From the NCBI GenBank assembly GCA_003535335.1, contig DOHJ01000238.1:1-6395 (forward strand): 6,395 bases of DNA. Direction: 5' to 3'. A program made the translations under genes and the position numbers. The notes beneath the pieces were generated by a model. The model did no database searches, was not told the DNA's origin, and saw only the letters and a list, made by a program, of their open reading frames with translations. Each line of letters opens with the position of its first letter. Positions within the stretch are counted from its first letter, which is position 1. This DNA is from Paracoccaceae bacterium (GTDB taxonomy: Bacteria > Pseudomonadota > Alphaproteobacteria > Rhodobacterales > Rhodobacteraceae). Positions 1-6,359 of the stretch are shown piece after piece.

Positions 1-988
1 GAAGATCGGCATCCTAATTGCAAATCTTGGAACGCCCGATGGCTATGATTATTGGTCTATGCGCCGGTATTTGGGGGAGTTTTTATCGGACAAACGCGTG
101 ATAGATTACCCGGCTTGGAAATGGCAGCCCTTATTGCAACTTGTTATCCTGTCAAAACGCCCGTTCAGTTCCGGCAAAGCCTATAAATCCATCTGGAACG
201 AAGCCGCCAACGAAAGCCCGATATTAACAATTACCAAAGCCCAGACCGAAAAGTTAAAAACCGCCTTGAAAACGCGTTTCGGCGATACGGTTATGGTGGA
301 TTTTTCAATGCGCTATGGCAACCCGTCGACCAAATCCAAGGTCCAAAAGATGGTTCAGAGCGGATGTGATAAAATCCTGTTTTTCCCGCTTTACCCACAA
401 CATGCCGGCCCAACCACAGCCACTGCAAATGATGCATTTTTCAAAGCACTGAGCGAAGAAAAACAGCAACCCACAGCGCGCACTGTTCCGGCTTATTGTG
501 CCGAGCCAAAATTTATTGATGCATTGGCGCAATCAATCGAAACCGCCTATGCCAAAATGGAAACGCGGCCTGATTTGCTGGTTGCGTCTTATCACGGGAT
601 GCCCAAACGCTATATTGCCGAAGGCGATCCTTATCTGGAGCATTGCCAGCTAACATCGCGATTGTTGCAGGAACGTCTGGGGTGGTCTGACGGGCATCTG
701 GTTACAACTTTCCAATCGCAATTTGGACCCGAAGACTGGCTGCAACCTTATACTGTTGAGGAAGTTGCGCGTTTGGCCAAGCAGGGGGCAAAAAATATTG
801 CCGTGATTGCACCTGCGTTTTCTGCAGATTGCATTGAAACGCTGGAAGAAATTAACGAAGAAATTAACGAAAGTTTTGAGGCTGCCGGCGGGCTGGGTTT
901 TACTTATATTCCGTGCCTAAATGATGATGATGCGCATATTTCTGCGCTCGCCAAAATTATAAAAGATAATCTGGCTGGCTGGGTTTAG
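1..988 (+). CDS. hemH: Ferrochelatase (protoheme ferro-lyase), 5'-truncated by the window edge
   Basis: Inserts Fe2+ into protoporphyrin IX to give protoheme, the last step of heme synthesis, at the cytoplasmic face of the inner membrane. The frame is open from base 2, so the ATG at 59 is internal: the codons before it encode ANLGTPDG, the conserved N-terminal ferrochelatase motif. The visible part is 328 residues against a usual 340-350, so only a short N-terminus is missing. Seen in order (visible numbering): SMRRYLGEFLSD near 20-30, SMRYGNPS near 100, a FFPLYPQ strand, SYHGMP with the catalytic/metal-site His198, TTFQSQFGPEDW, and SADCIETLEEI with the catalytic Glu279. No C-terminal [2Fe-2S] cysteine cluster is visible. 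The coding sequence stops at TAG 986-988, just before a hairpin. Identification is very secure; the true start lies outside the window. Confidence 0.96.
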   Translation, partial: KIGILIANLGTPDGYDYWSMRRYLGEFLSDKRVIDYPAWKWQPLLQLVILSKRPFSSGKAYKSIWNEAANESPILTITKAQTEKLKTALKTRFGDTVMVDFSMRYGNPSTKSKVQKMVQSGCDKILFFPLYPQHAGPTTATANDAFFKALSEEKQQPTARTVPAYCAEPKFIDALAQSIETAYAKMETRPDLLVASYHGMPKRYIAEGDPYLEHCQLTSRLLQERLGWSDGHLVTTFQSQFGPEDWLQPYTVEEVARLAKQGAKNIAVIAPAFSADCIETLEEINEEINESFEAAGGLGFTYIPCLNDDDAHISALAKIIKDNLAGWV

Positions 989-992
989 TAAC

Positions 993-1020
993 AAAAAAAG
1001 GCAGCGAAATATCGCTGCCT
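993..1020 (-). terminator. Intrinsic terminator between convergent hemH and L,D-transpeptidase genes
   Basis: A perfect 9-bp inverted repeat, AGGCAGCGA (999-1007) and TCGCTGCCT (1012-1020), encloses a 4-nt loop. Read on the minus strand the stem is followed by seven T's (993-999), the classic form for ending the transpeptidase gene whose stop is at 1070. Read on the plus strand it begins 10 nt after the hemH stop but is followed only by an AT-rich stretch, so it may also end hemH, less efficiently. Confidence 0.8.
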
Positions 1021-1069
1021 AATATAAATCTTTCACCTTTGATCGTTCATGATGAAATGAACCTTTACC

Positions 1070-1669
1070 TTAAATAAGCAACACTTGTGTCCCGACCTTG
1101 ACCAGATTGAACAATTCCTGAATATGCACATTATAGAGGCCAATACACCCATTTGACGATCTGCGTCCGATTTTGCGTGTGTCATGGGTGCCGTGGATAC
1201 GATAGTATTTCCACGACAGGTATAGGGCATGCGTACCCAATGGGTTATCAGGCCCCGGCGCAATATAGCGCGGCCATTCAGGATTACGTTTCAACATTGA
1301 TGCGGTCGGTCTCCAGCTGGGGCCGTCCACTTTTCGAATAATGCTTGTACGTCCAAGGCGTGTCAGATCCTCGGTCATTGGCACACTTGACGGGTATAGC
1401 TTGTAAATTGATTGATCAGAAGACCAGTAATGCAAGGCGCGTGACGTTGTATCGACCAAAATTGCGCCACCCCTGAGCGAAGAAAAATAGGGGCGCCAAT
1501 CTAGTGAACGGAAACTTGAAATGTTTCTGTGGGCTGTTGTGGTAATATCTGTTTCCAGCTCTGTCGAGTTGGATTGCGCCAGTGCTGGCGTGGCAAGTGT
1601 ACCCACCGCAGCAGCCGTTGAACCCAAAAATAAGCGCCGGTTCATGTTATTCGTTACTTTATTACTCAT
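1070..1669 (-). CDS. Tat-exported L,D-transpeptidase (YkuD/ErfK family)
   Basis: Predicted periplasmic enzyme that forms 3-3 peptidoglycan cross-links or attaches proteins to peptidoglycan. The 199-residue protein opens with a twin-arginine signal: NRRLFLG (10-16), a hydrophobic Ala/Gly/Thr stretch, and a likely cleavage site ALA|Q after residue 31. The YkuD domain fills the C-terminal half: APGPDNPLG (137-145), YYRIHGTH with catalytic His159, and RRSSNGCIGLYN with nucleophile Cys175. Gly177 occupies the place where many ErfK enzymes have Arg (GCIR). The first ATG was chosen because AGGA lies 3 nt upstream; the ATG at codon 9 has no ribosome site and would still leave the RR motif. The gene runs divergently from the CAP lipoprotein and convergently to hemH. 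Family is secure; the exact reaction is not readable from sequence. Confidence 0.9.
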   Translation of the reverse strand: MSNKVTNNMNRRLFLGSTAAAVGTLATPALAQSNSTELETDITTTAHRNISSFRSLDWRPYFSSLRGGAILVDTTSRALHYWSSDQSIYKLYPSSVPMTEDLTRLGRTSIIRKVDGPSWRPTASMLKRNPEWPRYIAPGPDNPLGTHALYLSWKYYRIHGTHDTRKIGRRSSNGCIGLYNVHIQELFNLVKVGTQVLLI

Positions 1670-1712
1670 CTATCCTGTCTCCCAATACTGGATACATCCA
1701 TGTTCTACCGCC

Positions 1713-1741
1713 TATATATGGCCTGAATGTCGCAGTCGCAA
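1713..1741 (-). promoter_or_regulatory. Candidate sigma70-type promoter for the Tat L,D-transpeptidase
   Basis: On the minus strand TTGCGA (1736-1741) and TATATA (1713-1718) are separated by exactly 17 bp, each matching the consensus at four of six positions. A start near 1706 would give a leader of about 36 nt before the ATG at 1669. This is a visual match only. Confidence 0.4.
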
Positions 1742-1782
1742 ATCAAACAAGCGTTATCCTGCCAAATCACTAAATTGTGGGT

Positions 1783-1809
1783 TTGATCCGCAACGATGTG
1801 ATCTATACA
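1783..1809 (+). promoter_or_regulatory. Possible promoter for the CAP-domain lipoprotein
   Basis: TTGATC (1783-1788) and TATACA (1804-1809) lie in the divergent intergenic region upstream of the ATG at 1845. The spacer is only 15 bp (16 if the -35 is shifted one base), so the match is weak. It is the best candidate I can see for a gene that must have a promoter in this 175-bp gap. The rest of 1670-1844 shows no gene. Confidence 0.25.
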
Positions 1810-1844
1810 GAAGTTTGGAACAATCAACAACAGATGGCTTTTTC

Positions 1845-2354
1845 ATGTACCGAATAATTATTATCGTTTTCTCGGCTCTTTTTGCATTATCTGCCTGCGA
1901 AGCACCGGGCCCGCAACTTGATGCCAATGGTAAACCCCTGCCGCGTGTTTATCGTATTTCCAGTGCAGACACGGGTAAAATACAGCTGCGTATGCGGGAT
2001 TCGATCAATGCGCTGCGGGCTGCCGCAGGTGTTAACCCGCTTAACCTGAATGCAAAACTAACAGCAGCGGCCGCAACCCATTCTCGTGATATGTCTGTGC
2101 AAAATCGCCCTTGGCACTTTGGTTCCGACGGCTCATCGCCGCTGGATCGGGTTGTTCGAACCGGTTATACTGGTGGTATGCGGGGTGAAAACATCTCGGA
2201 AACCTACGAAACCGAGCTGGAAACCCTGAGCGCATGGATGGGATTGGCCGACACACGCAATGTGATAATGGACCCCCAATCTGTAAACATGGGTTTTTCA
2301 TGGCATCAGGATCCAAACGGTAAAATCTGGTGGACGCTGGTTACCGGCGGTTAA
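1845..2354 (+). CDS. CAP-domain (SCP/PR-1/YkwD-like) lipoprotein
   Basis: A 169-residue envelope protein of the CAP superfamily; the bacterial members mostly have no known reaction. It starts with a lipoprotein signal, a hydrophobic run (4-15) and the lipobox LSAC with lipidated Cys18; Glu at +2 would allow outer-membrane sorting if enteric rules hold. The CAP domain spans about 46-167: INALRAAAG, then THSRDM with His79, WHFGSDGSS with His91, GENI with Glu115, AWMG with Trp131 and ADTRNVIMDP. In most bacterial relatives that last motif reads GHR.NI; here Thr137 replaces the His, so the proposed cavity tetrad is incomplete. The frame stays open upstream to 1521, but that part is antisense to the transpeptidase; the ATG at 1845 is chosen because the signal peptide begins there. 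No good ribosome site precedes it. Its stop is 11 nt from the stop of the convergent lipoprotein transpeptidase. Confidence 0.88.
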   Translation: MYRIIIIVFSALFALSACEAPGPQLDANGKPLPRVYRISSADTGKIQLRMRDSINALRAAAGVNPLNLNAKLTAAAATHSRDMSVQNRPWHFGSDGSSPLDRVVRTGYTGGMRGENISETYETELETLSAWMGLADTRNVIMDPQSVNMGFSWHQDPNGKIWWTLVTGG

Positions 2355-2365
2355 TACCGCAAAAT

Positions 2366-2860
2366 TTAGGGGTTAATGGTTATTGGCGTCCCGTTTTTCA
2401 CCATGGCGTAAATATCGCGCATTTTGCGATCAGAAACCGAAATACAGCCGGCTGTCCAGTCGGCTGTTTTCGGATCACCCTTGCGGCGCCCACCGTGAAT
2501 AAATATTTCGCCACCCGGGCTTTTGCCCAAAGCACGCGCATAGGCACGATCGTCTGAATTTGGATATGAAATGCCGATAGACAGATAAAAAGCACTGTTT
2601 GGATTGCGGCGATTAATCGTATATTCGCCTTCGGGGGTTTTGCCATCACCTTCGATTTTCTTATGGCCCGTTGGCGCAAAACCCAAATCGATACGATATT
2701 TTTTCAGCACTCTATCATGGTGCATCAGGTACATCTCACGGCGCTCTTTGTAGATAATGACGCGGGTAACTTCTGGTCCATTATAGGTTTTGAATTTTGT
2801 TGTGCAGCCTGCAACAATTCCGAATAGTAGAATAATGGAGAAAAGTTTTATTATTTTCAT
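2366..2860 (-). CDS. L,D-transpeptidase lipoprotein (YkuD domain, YafK-like)
   Basis: Predicted periplasmic, membrane-anchored L,D-transpeptidase or L,D-amidase of 164 residues. It has a lipoprotein signal with hydrophobic core 6-17 and lipobox VAGC, lipidated Cys19. The YkuD domain starts near residue 32 (VTRVIIYKERREMYL) and contains GDGKTPEGEY, SIGISYPN, then GGEIFIHG with catalytic His122 and DWTAGCISVSD with nucleophile Cys139, ending in the usual NGTPITINP strand. The WTAGCI form and its spacing from the His resemble YafK-type enzymes more than the ErfK-type neighbour at 1070-1669, so this is not a tandem copy of that gene. The best ribosome site is AGGCGAG, 10 nt before the ATG. E. coli YafK (DpaA) detaches Braun lipoprotein, but the direction of the reaction here cannot be inferred. 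I found no convincing promoter in 2861-2990. Confidence 0.9.
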   Translation of the reverse strand: MKIIKLFSIILLFGIVAGCTTKFKTYNGPEVTRVIIYKERREMYLMHHDRVLKKYRIDLGFAPTGHKKIEGDGKTPEGEYTINRRNPNSAFYLSIGISYPNSDDRAYARALGKSPGGEIFIHGGRRKGDPKTADWTAGCISVSDRKMRDIYAMVKNGTPITINP

Positions 2861-2948
2861 TTTAAATACGCTCGCCTATTTTCCAACCAGTTACACGATG
2901 CCATAGCATCTGCAAAGAAAAATTAATTCTGAAAATATTACACAGTTT

Positions 2949-2979
2949 GGTGAAGGAACTATTTCACCTCTTGTTTTTA
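2949..2979 (+). terminator. Orphan terminator-like hairpin on the plus strand
   Basis: GGTGAA (2949-2954) and TTCACC (2963-2968) form a 6-bp stem with an 8-nt loop, followed by a T-rich tail ending in five T's near 2974-2978. It would work only for plus-strand transcription, yet no plus-strand gene lies before it; the nearest upstream plus-strand gene ends at 2354. It may block read-through antisense to the transpeptidase or into etfA, end a small unannotated RNA, or be chance. Confidence 0.35.
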
Positions 2980-2996
2980 TGAAGATTACTCACTTG

Positions 2997-3035
2997 AAAA
3001 AGCAAGGCCCCACAGATGCAAAATCTGCGGGACCT
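2997..3035 (-). terminator. Intrinsic terminator of the etfBA operon
   Basis: On the minus strand AGGTCCCGCAGAT (3035-3023) pairs over 13 bp with ATCTGTGGGGCCT (3017-3005), using two G-U pairs, with a 5-nt loop, and is followed by TTGC and five T's (3001-2997). The wobble positions become C/A mismatches in plus-strand RNA, so the stem is markedly better for minus-strand transcripts. It lies 36 nt after the etfA stop. Confidence 0.82.
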
Positions 3036-3071
3036 GATATTAAATGAGCCACGCCGTGACGGGGCACTGGT

Positions 3072-3998
3072 TTACAGCTCCTCGATAAGCGCAGGAACGG
3101 CATCGAACAAGTCAGCAACAAGTCCGAAATCGGCAACCTGAAAAATCGGTGCTTCTTCATCTTTGTTGATTGCAACGATGATTTTGCTGTCCTTCATGCC
3201 GGCCAAATGCTGGATTGCACCGGAAATACCCACCGCGATATAAAGATCGGGCGCAACCACTTTGCCGGTTTGACCAACCTGCCAATCGTTCGGGGCGTAA
3301 CCTGAATCAACTGCGGCACGCGATGCACCAACAGCCCCGCCCAGTTTATCGGCCAGCTTTTCGATCAGCTGGAAACCATCCTCTGACCCAATGCCACGGC
3401 CACCCGAGACAACCACACCAGCGCTTGTCAGCTCGGGCCGATCACTTTGGGCAACCTTGTCTTCTATCCATTCGGAAAGACCGGGATTGGCAACAGCGGC
3501 GATACTTTCAACAGCCGCCGATCCGCCCTGCCCCGCAGCATCAAAGCTGGTGGTCCGAATGGTCAGAACTTTTTTATTGTCCGATGATTTCACGGTCTGA
3601 ATGGCGTTGCCCGCGTAAATTGGCCGCTGGAAAGTATCGCCGTCAACCACGCCGGAAACATCCGACATCACCATCACATCCAACAATGCCGCCACCCGCG
3701 GCATCACGTTTTTAGCTGACGAAGTGGCAGGGGCAAGGATGTGATCATAATCGCCAGCCAGTGACACAATCAAATCGGCAACCGGTTCGGCCAGATCATG
3801 GCCATAAGCCGCATCATCTGCGCATAAAACCTTAACCACACCGTCCAGTTTGGCGGCCGCCTCGGCAGCACCACCGCAACCGGCACTGGCACATAAAATG
3901 GTAACATCGCCCAGCGCCTTGGCGGCGGTCACGGTTTTTGCAGTAGCATCAACGGATAATTCACCGCCCGCAACTTCTGCCAATAATAAAACAGCCAT
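3072..3998 (-). CDS. etfA: Electron transfer flavoprotein subunit alpha
   Basis: FAD-binding subunit of the soluble ETF heterodimer, which takes electrons from acyl-CoA and other dehydrogenases and passes them to ETF:ubiquinone oxidoreductase. The 308 residues match the usual bacterial length. An N-terminal nucleotide-binding-like domain (1 to about 185) begins MAVLLLAEV and includes [18 protein letters not shown]. The FAD domain follows: VVSGGRGIG (196-204), [11 protein letters not shown] with Arg227, [11 protein letters not shown] with Gln243 and Thr244, and the family signature at 252-278, running from [13 protein letters not shown] to AIN, which fits the published pattern throughout. Asp290 of [11 protein letters not shown] closes the FAD site. 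The ATG overlaps the etfB stop by one base (TAATG), implying translational coupling and explaining the lack of a strong ribosome site. A 3-hydroxybutyryl-CoA dehydrogenase gene, frequent after etfA in related genomes, is absent; a terminator follows instead. Confidence 0.97.
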   Translation of the reverse strand: MAVLLLAEVAGGELSVDATAKTVTAAKALGDVTILCASAGCGGAAEAAAKLDGVVKVLCADDAAYGHDLAEPVADLIVSLAGDYDHILAPATSSAKNVMPRVAALLDVMVMSDVSGVVDGDTFQRPIYAGNAIQTVKSSDNKKVLTIRTTSFDAAGQGGSAAVESIAAVANPGLSEWIEDKVAQSDRPELTSAGVVVSGGRGIGSEDGFQLIEKLADKLGGAVGASRAAVDSGYAPNDWQVGQTGKVVAPDLYIAVGISGAIQHLAGMKDSKIIVAINKDEEAPIFQVADFGLVADLFDAVPALIEEL

Positions 3999-4756
3999 TA
4001 TACAGCCCCCGCTTCTTTTAGTTTCGCAACCAGTTCAGCCACATCTGCAACCTTGATACCGGCAGCACGCTCGTCTGGTTCGCCCGTTGAAATGATTTCC
4101 AGACGCGGGCTGACATCAACGCCGTAATCCGCCGCAGTTTTTTGATCCAGCGGCTTTTTCTTGGCTTTCATAATGTTGGGCAATGATGCGTAGCGTGGCT
4201 CGTTCAGGCGCAGATCAACCGTGATAATGGTGGGCATTTTCACCTTGATTGTCCGCAAACCGCCATCAACTTCGCGGGTGACTGTGGCGTGATCGCCATC
4301 AATATCAATATCAGATGCAAAAGTTGCTTGCGACCAGCCCAGCAATGCCGACAGCATTTGACCGGTGGCATTCATATCATTGTCGATGGCCTGTTTTCCG
4401 GCCAAAACCAGATCTGGTTTTTCCTCGTCCACCACGGCCTTTAGAATTTTAGCAACGGCGAGCGGCTCAATATCCTGATGCACATCATCAGCTGCAACCA
4501 CCAAAATGGCGCGATCTGCACCCATGGCCAAGGCCGTTCGCAAGGTTTGATCGGATTGTTTCATGCCGATGGAAACAACGACGACTTCCGCAACCTTACC
4601 TGCTTCACGCAGGCGGATGGCCTCTTCGACGGCAATTTCGTCAAATGGGTTCATCGACATTTTCACATTGGCAAGATCGACACCGGTTCCGTCTGCTTTT
4701 ACACGAACTTTCACGTTATAATCGATCACGCGCTTGACTGGTACTAGCACCTTCAT
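3998..4756 (-). CDS. etfB: Electron transfer flavoprotein subunit beta
   Basis: AMP-binding, partner-recognising subunit of ETF. The 252 residues open with [19 protein letters not shown], typical of group I (housekeeping) ETF beta. Visible landmarks are [12 protein letters not shown] (35-46), the AMP-site segment [17 protein letters not shown] (119-135), and the recognition loop at 181-201 beginning [13 protein letters not shown]. Leu192 there corresponds to the anchor leucine that docks mammalian ETF on acyl-CoA dehydrogenases, and the following KAKKK lysines match the stretch that is methylated in mammals. This near-identity argues for an acyl-CoA dehydrogenase partner and against an electron-bifurcating or nitrogen-fixation FixA-type role. 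The start is supported by AGGAGA 8 nt upstream. It is the first gene of the etfBA unit, separated from the adenosyltransferase by a terminator. Confidence 0.97.
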   Translation of the reverse strand: MKVLVPVKRVIDYNVKVRVKADGTGVDLANVKMSMNPFDEIAVEEAIRLREAGKVAEVVVVSIGMKQSDQTLRTALAMGADRAILVVAADDVHQDIEPLAVAKILKAVVDEEKPDLVLAGKQAIDNDMNATGQMLSALLGWSQATFASDIDIDGDHATVTREVDGGLRTIKVKMPTIITVDLRLNEPRYASLPNIMKAKKKPLDQKTAADYGVDVSPRLEIISTGEPDERAAGIKVADVAELVAKLKEAGAV

Positions 4757-4764
4757 TTGCGTTT

Positions 4765-4791
4765 TCTCCTGAATTTTCCCCGGCTCGGGGA
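4765..4791 (-). promoter_or_regulatory. etfB ribosome binding site with adjacent leader hairpin
   Basis: AGGAGA at 4765-4770 is the strongest Shine-Dalgarno site in the window and fixes the etfB start. Six bases further upstream a GC-rich hairpin, TCCCCG (4786-4791 on the minus strand) pairing with CGGGGA (4777-4782) around a 3-nt loop, sits in the mRNA leader. It could protect the 5' end or influence ribosome loading; on the plus strand the same hairpin is followed by a T-rich tail and looks like a terminator. Confidence 0.55.
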
Positions 4792-4812
4792 TTTGTTTTT
4801 TCTCTCACAAGA

Positions 4813-4842
4813 TTGTTAGCCCAGTGTTGGCGGGTAAGACAA
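4813..4842 (-). promoter_or_regulatory. Possible promoter of etfBA
   Basis: TTGTCT (4837-4842) and TAACAA (4813-4818) on the minus strand are 18 bp apart, matching consensus at four and three of six positions. The site lies directly after the adenosyltransferase terminator and upstream of the leader hairpin, where a promoter is needed if etfBA is an independent unit. The match itself is weak. Confidence 0.28.
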
Positions 4843-4874
4843 ACAAAAAACGTCACCTTTTATCATGATGACGT
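4841..4874 (-). terminator. Intrinsic terminator after the adenosyltransferase gene
   Basis: On the minus strand ACGTCATC (4874-4867) pairs with GGTGACGT (4857-4850) over 8 bp with one G-U pair and a 9-nt loop, followed by a run of T's interrupted once (4849-4841). It begins 6 nt after the stop codon at 4881. It separates the SDR-adenosyltransferase operon from etfBA. Confidence 0.75.
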
Positions 4875-4880
4875 CGCGTT

Positions 4881-5453
4881 TTAGCGGTTTGCGCCGGGAA
4901 TCCAGAGCACATCGCTGGCCCCGTTTTCATTTGCCACACGGCTGGCAACAAAGAACCAGTCTGACAAGCGGTTTAGAAATTTTACCGTTACGGGGTTGAT
5001 CGATTCTTCGGCGGCCAATTCCACCGCCAGACGTTCGCCGCGACGCGAAACTGTGCGACATTGGTGCAAATGCGCAGCCAGAGCACTACCGCCGGGCAGG
5101 ACGAAAGATCGCAAGGTGGTTAGGTTTTTGTTCATGCTGTCAATTTCATTTTCCAGCCGTTCAACTTGCGATCCGGCAAGACGCAAAGGCGGATATTCGG
5201 CATCGACATCTTTTTCCATTTCAGGGCGACACAAATCAGCCCCCAAATCGAACAAATCATTCTGGATCATGGCCAGCATCGCGTCCATTTCGCCGGATGC
5301 ATGCAAGCGGGCCAGACCAACGCAAGCATTGGTTTCGTCGACCGTGCCATAGGCATTCACCCGAGGCGAGGTTTTGGAAACCCGTTTTCCATTGCCCAAT
5401 GCGGTTTGCCCTGCGTCACCGGTTCTGGTGTAGATTTTGTTTAGAATAACCAT
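4881..5453 (-). CDS. ATP:cob(I)alamin adenosyltransferase, PduO type
   Basis: Transfers the adenosyl group of ATP to cob(I)alamin, making adenosylcobalamin, the cofactor of methylmalonyl-CoA mutase and other mutases and eliminases. The 190-residue length and motifs fit the trimeric PduO/MMAB family and not the unrelated CobA/CobO family. ATP-binding N-terminus YTRTGDAGQTALGNGKRVSK (8-27); AYGTVDETNACVG (34-46); LPGGSALAAHLHQCRTVSRRGER (119-141) with the Arg/Glu residues 137-141 of the nucleotide site; and FLNRLSDWFFVASR (159-172), where Asn161 and Asp165 lie in the segment known to matter in human MMAB. The start has AAGGA 7 nt upstream. The SDR stop codon is 14 nt before this ATG, so the two genes are probably cotranscribed. 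Genome databases often label such proteins cob(I)yrinic acid a,c-diamide adenosyltransferase. Adjacent etfBA suggests a shared metabolic setting, though a terminator lies between them. Confidence 0.95.
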   Translation of the reverse strand: MVILNKIYTRTGDAGQTALGNGKRVSKTSPRVNAYGTVDETNACVGLARLHASGEMDAMLAMIQNDLFDLGADLCRPEMEKDVDAEYPPLRLAGSQVERLENEIDSMNKNLTTLRSFVLPGGSALAAHLHQCRTVSRRGERLAVELAAEESINPVTVKFLNRLSDWFFVASRVANENGASDVLWIPGANR

Positions 5454-5467
5454 CTTGATATCCTTGT

Positions 5468-6301
5468 TCAGCCTTTGTTGAGCACCCAGTCAAAGGCGCG
5501 TGTTGGTAAAATTCGGCGTAAAATTCCCATAACATAGGTTGGTGTTGTGACATAATAGCGTGGTTTCGGGCGTTTGGATTCCAGCGCATGGATTAGCTTT
5601 TTACTGACAGCCGAGGCCGGTAGCTCAAATGGATCCGGTTTGTCTTTTTTGGCATAAAGACGTTTCATTACCGTTTGTTCATAAAATTCGGCCCGCGGTG
5701 AATTTTTCCAATCGATCCATTTTTCAAAATGCGGGGCAGAATTTTCCCGGATTTTGCTGGTTACCGGCCCGGGTTCGATCAGAATTATATCAATTCCGGT
5801 TTTGTGCATTTCCAGACGCAACGTATCGGTCAAACCTTCCAAGGCAAACTTGCTGGAATTATAAGCCCCGCGATATTTCAATGCGGCAAAACCCAAAACC
5901 GAAGAGCAGTTGATAATCCGGCCATGCCCTTGCGCGCGCATCACCGGAATTATTTGGCAGCTCAGATCGTGATAGCCAAACAGGTTTACCTCGAAAATAG
6001 CGCGCAAAGCGTCGCGCGGAGTGTCTTCGACAGCGCCCGGAATGGCATAGGCACCGTTGTTATAAAGCGCGTCCAGCCTGCCGCCGGTGCGTTTTAGCGT
6101 TTCGGCGACCGCGGATTTAATCGATGTTTCATCGCTGTAATCCAGCACGAAGCTCTCTAGCCCCTCACCGCGCAGACGCTGGCAATCATTTTCCTGACGG
6201 CAAGTTGCAAACACCCGCCAGCCGCGATTTTTCAAGCTGTGCGCCGCATCATAGCCAATGCCCGATGAGCAGCCAGTGATAAGGATCGTTTTTTGTGACA
6301 T
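5468..6301 (-). CDS. Short-chain dehydrogenase/reductase (classical SDR), substrate unknown
   Basis: A 277-residue NAD(P)-dependent oxidoreductase with a Rossmann fold. The cofactor motif TGCSSGIG lies at 9-16, Arg35 at the end of the second strand (FATCR) favours NADP(H), and NNGAY (81-85) stands in place of the usual NNAG, a variant I recall in a subgroup of proteobacterial SDRs. The catalytic set is complete: Asn106 (EVNLFG), Ser134 (NCSSVLG), Tyr147 and Lys151 (YNSSK), followed by PGPV (177-180). The C-terminal extension beyond about 220 is basic (ESKRPKPRYYV) with a hydrophobic stretch, YVMGILRRILP, which could touch a membrane; this is inference. It is first in a probable operon with the adenosyltransferase. 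AGGCGA, 4 nt before the ATG, and two AGGA copies further up leave the exact ribosome site uncertain. The sequence does not reveal the substrate. Confidence 0.92.
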   Translation of the reverse strand: MSQKTILITGCSSGIGYDAAHSLKNRGWRVFATCRQENDCQRLRGEGLESFVLDYSDETSIKSAVAETLKRTGGRLDALYNNGAYAIPGAVEDTPRDALRAIFEVNLFGYHDLSCQIIPVMRAQGHGRIINCSSVLGFAALKYRGAYNSSKFALEGLTDTLRLEMHKTGIDIILIEPGPVTSKIRENSAPHFEKWIDWKNSPRAEFYEQTVMKRLYAKKDKPDPFELPASAVSKKLIHALESKRPKPRYYVTTPTYVMGILRRILPTRAFDWVLNKG

Positions 6302-6330
6302 TTGGTCGCCTATTTCCTGTTCCTGTTTTC

Positions 6331-6359
6331 TGGATAGGGGAAATTGTGGCGGATCACAA
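6331..6359 (-). promoter_or_regulatory. Candidate promoter of the SDR-adenosyltransferase operon
   Basis: TTGTGA (6354-6359) and TATCCA (6331-6336) on the minus strand have a 17-bp spacer, matching consensus at four and three of six positions. Transcription would begin near 6324, giving a leader of about 20 nt. The -35 and most of the spacer lie inside the palindrome at 6341-6362, so binding there would be expected to repress. Confidence 0.4.

Noticed and set aside
1521..1844. A 5' extension of the CAP lipoprotein reading frame by 108 codons
   Set aside because: It runs antisense to the start of the Tat transpeptidase gene and through the promoter region, has no family resemblance, and would bury the lipoprotein signal peptide that begins at 1845.
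2347..2360. Small hairpin GCGGT/ACCGC over the CAP gene stop codon
   Set aside because: Only five base pairs, overlapping the stop, with no T-tail in either direction; too weak to call a terminator for either convergent gene.
2871..2884. Shared leader string GGAAA(A)TAGGCGA before the lipoprotein transpeptidase and the SDR gene (6306-6317)
   Set aside because: It is mostly a ribosome-site-like AGGCGA with AT-rich flank at different distances from the start codons; probably coincidence.
2897..2910. Short palindrome GATGC-CATA-GCATC upstream of the lipoprotein transpeptidase
   Set aside because: Five-base arms of this kind are expected by chance, and no recognisable promoter lies next to it.
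3215..3715. A 166-codon plus-strand open frame opposite etfA
   Set aside because: It is rich in Pro, Arg, His and Gln in the manner of an antisense shadow of a conserved gene, and has no recognisable domain or ribosome site. Shorter plus-strand frames opposite etfB (4478-4747), the adenosyltransferase and the SDR were dropped for the same reason.
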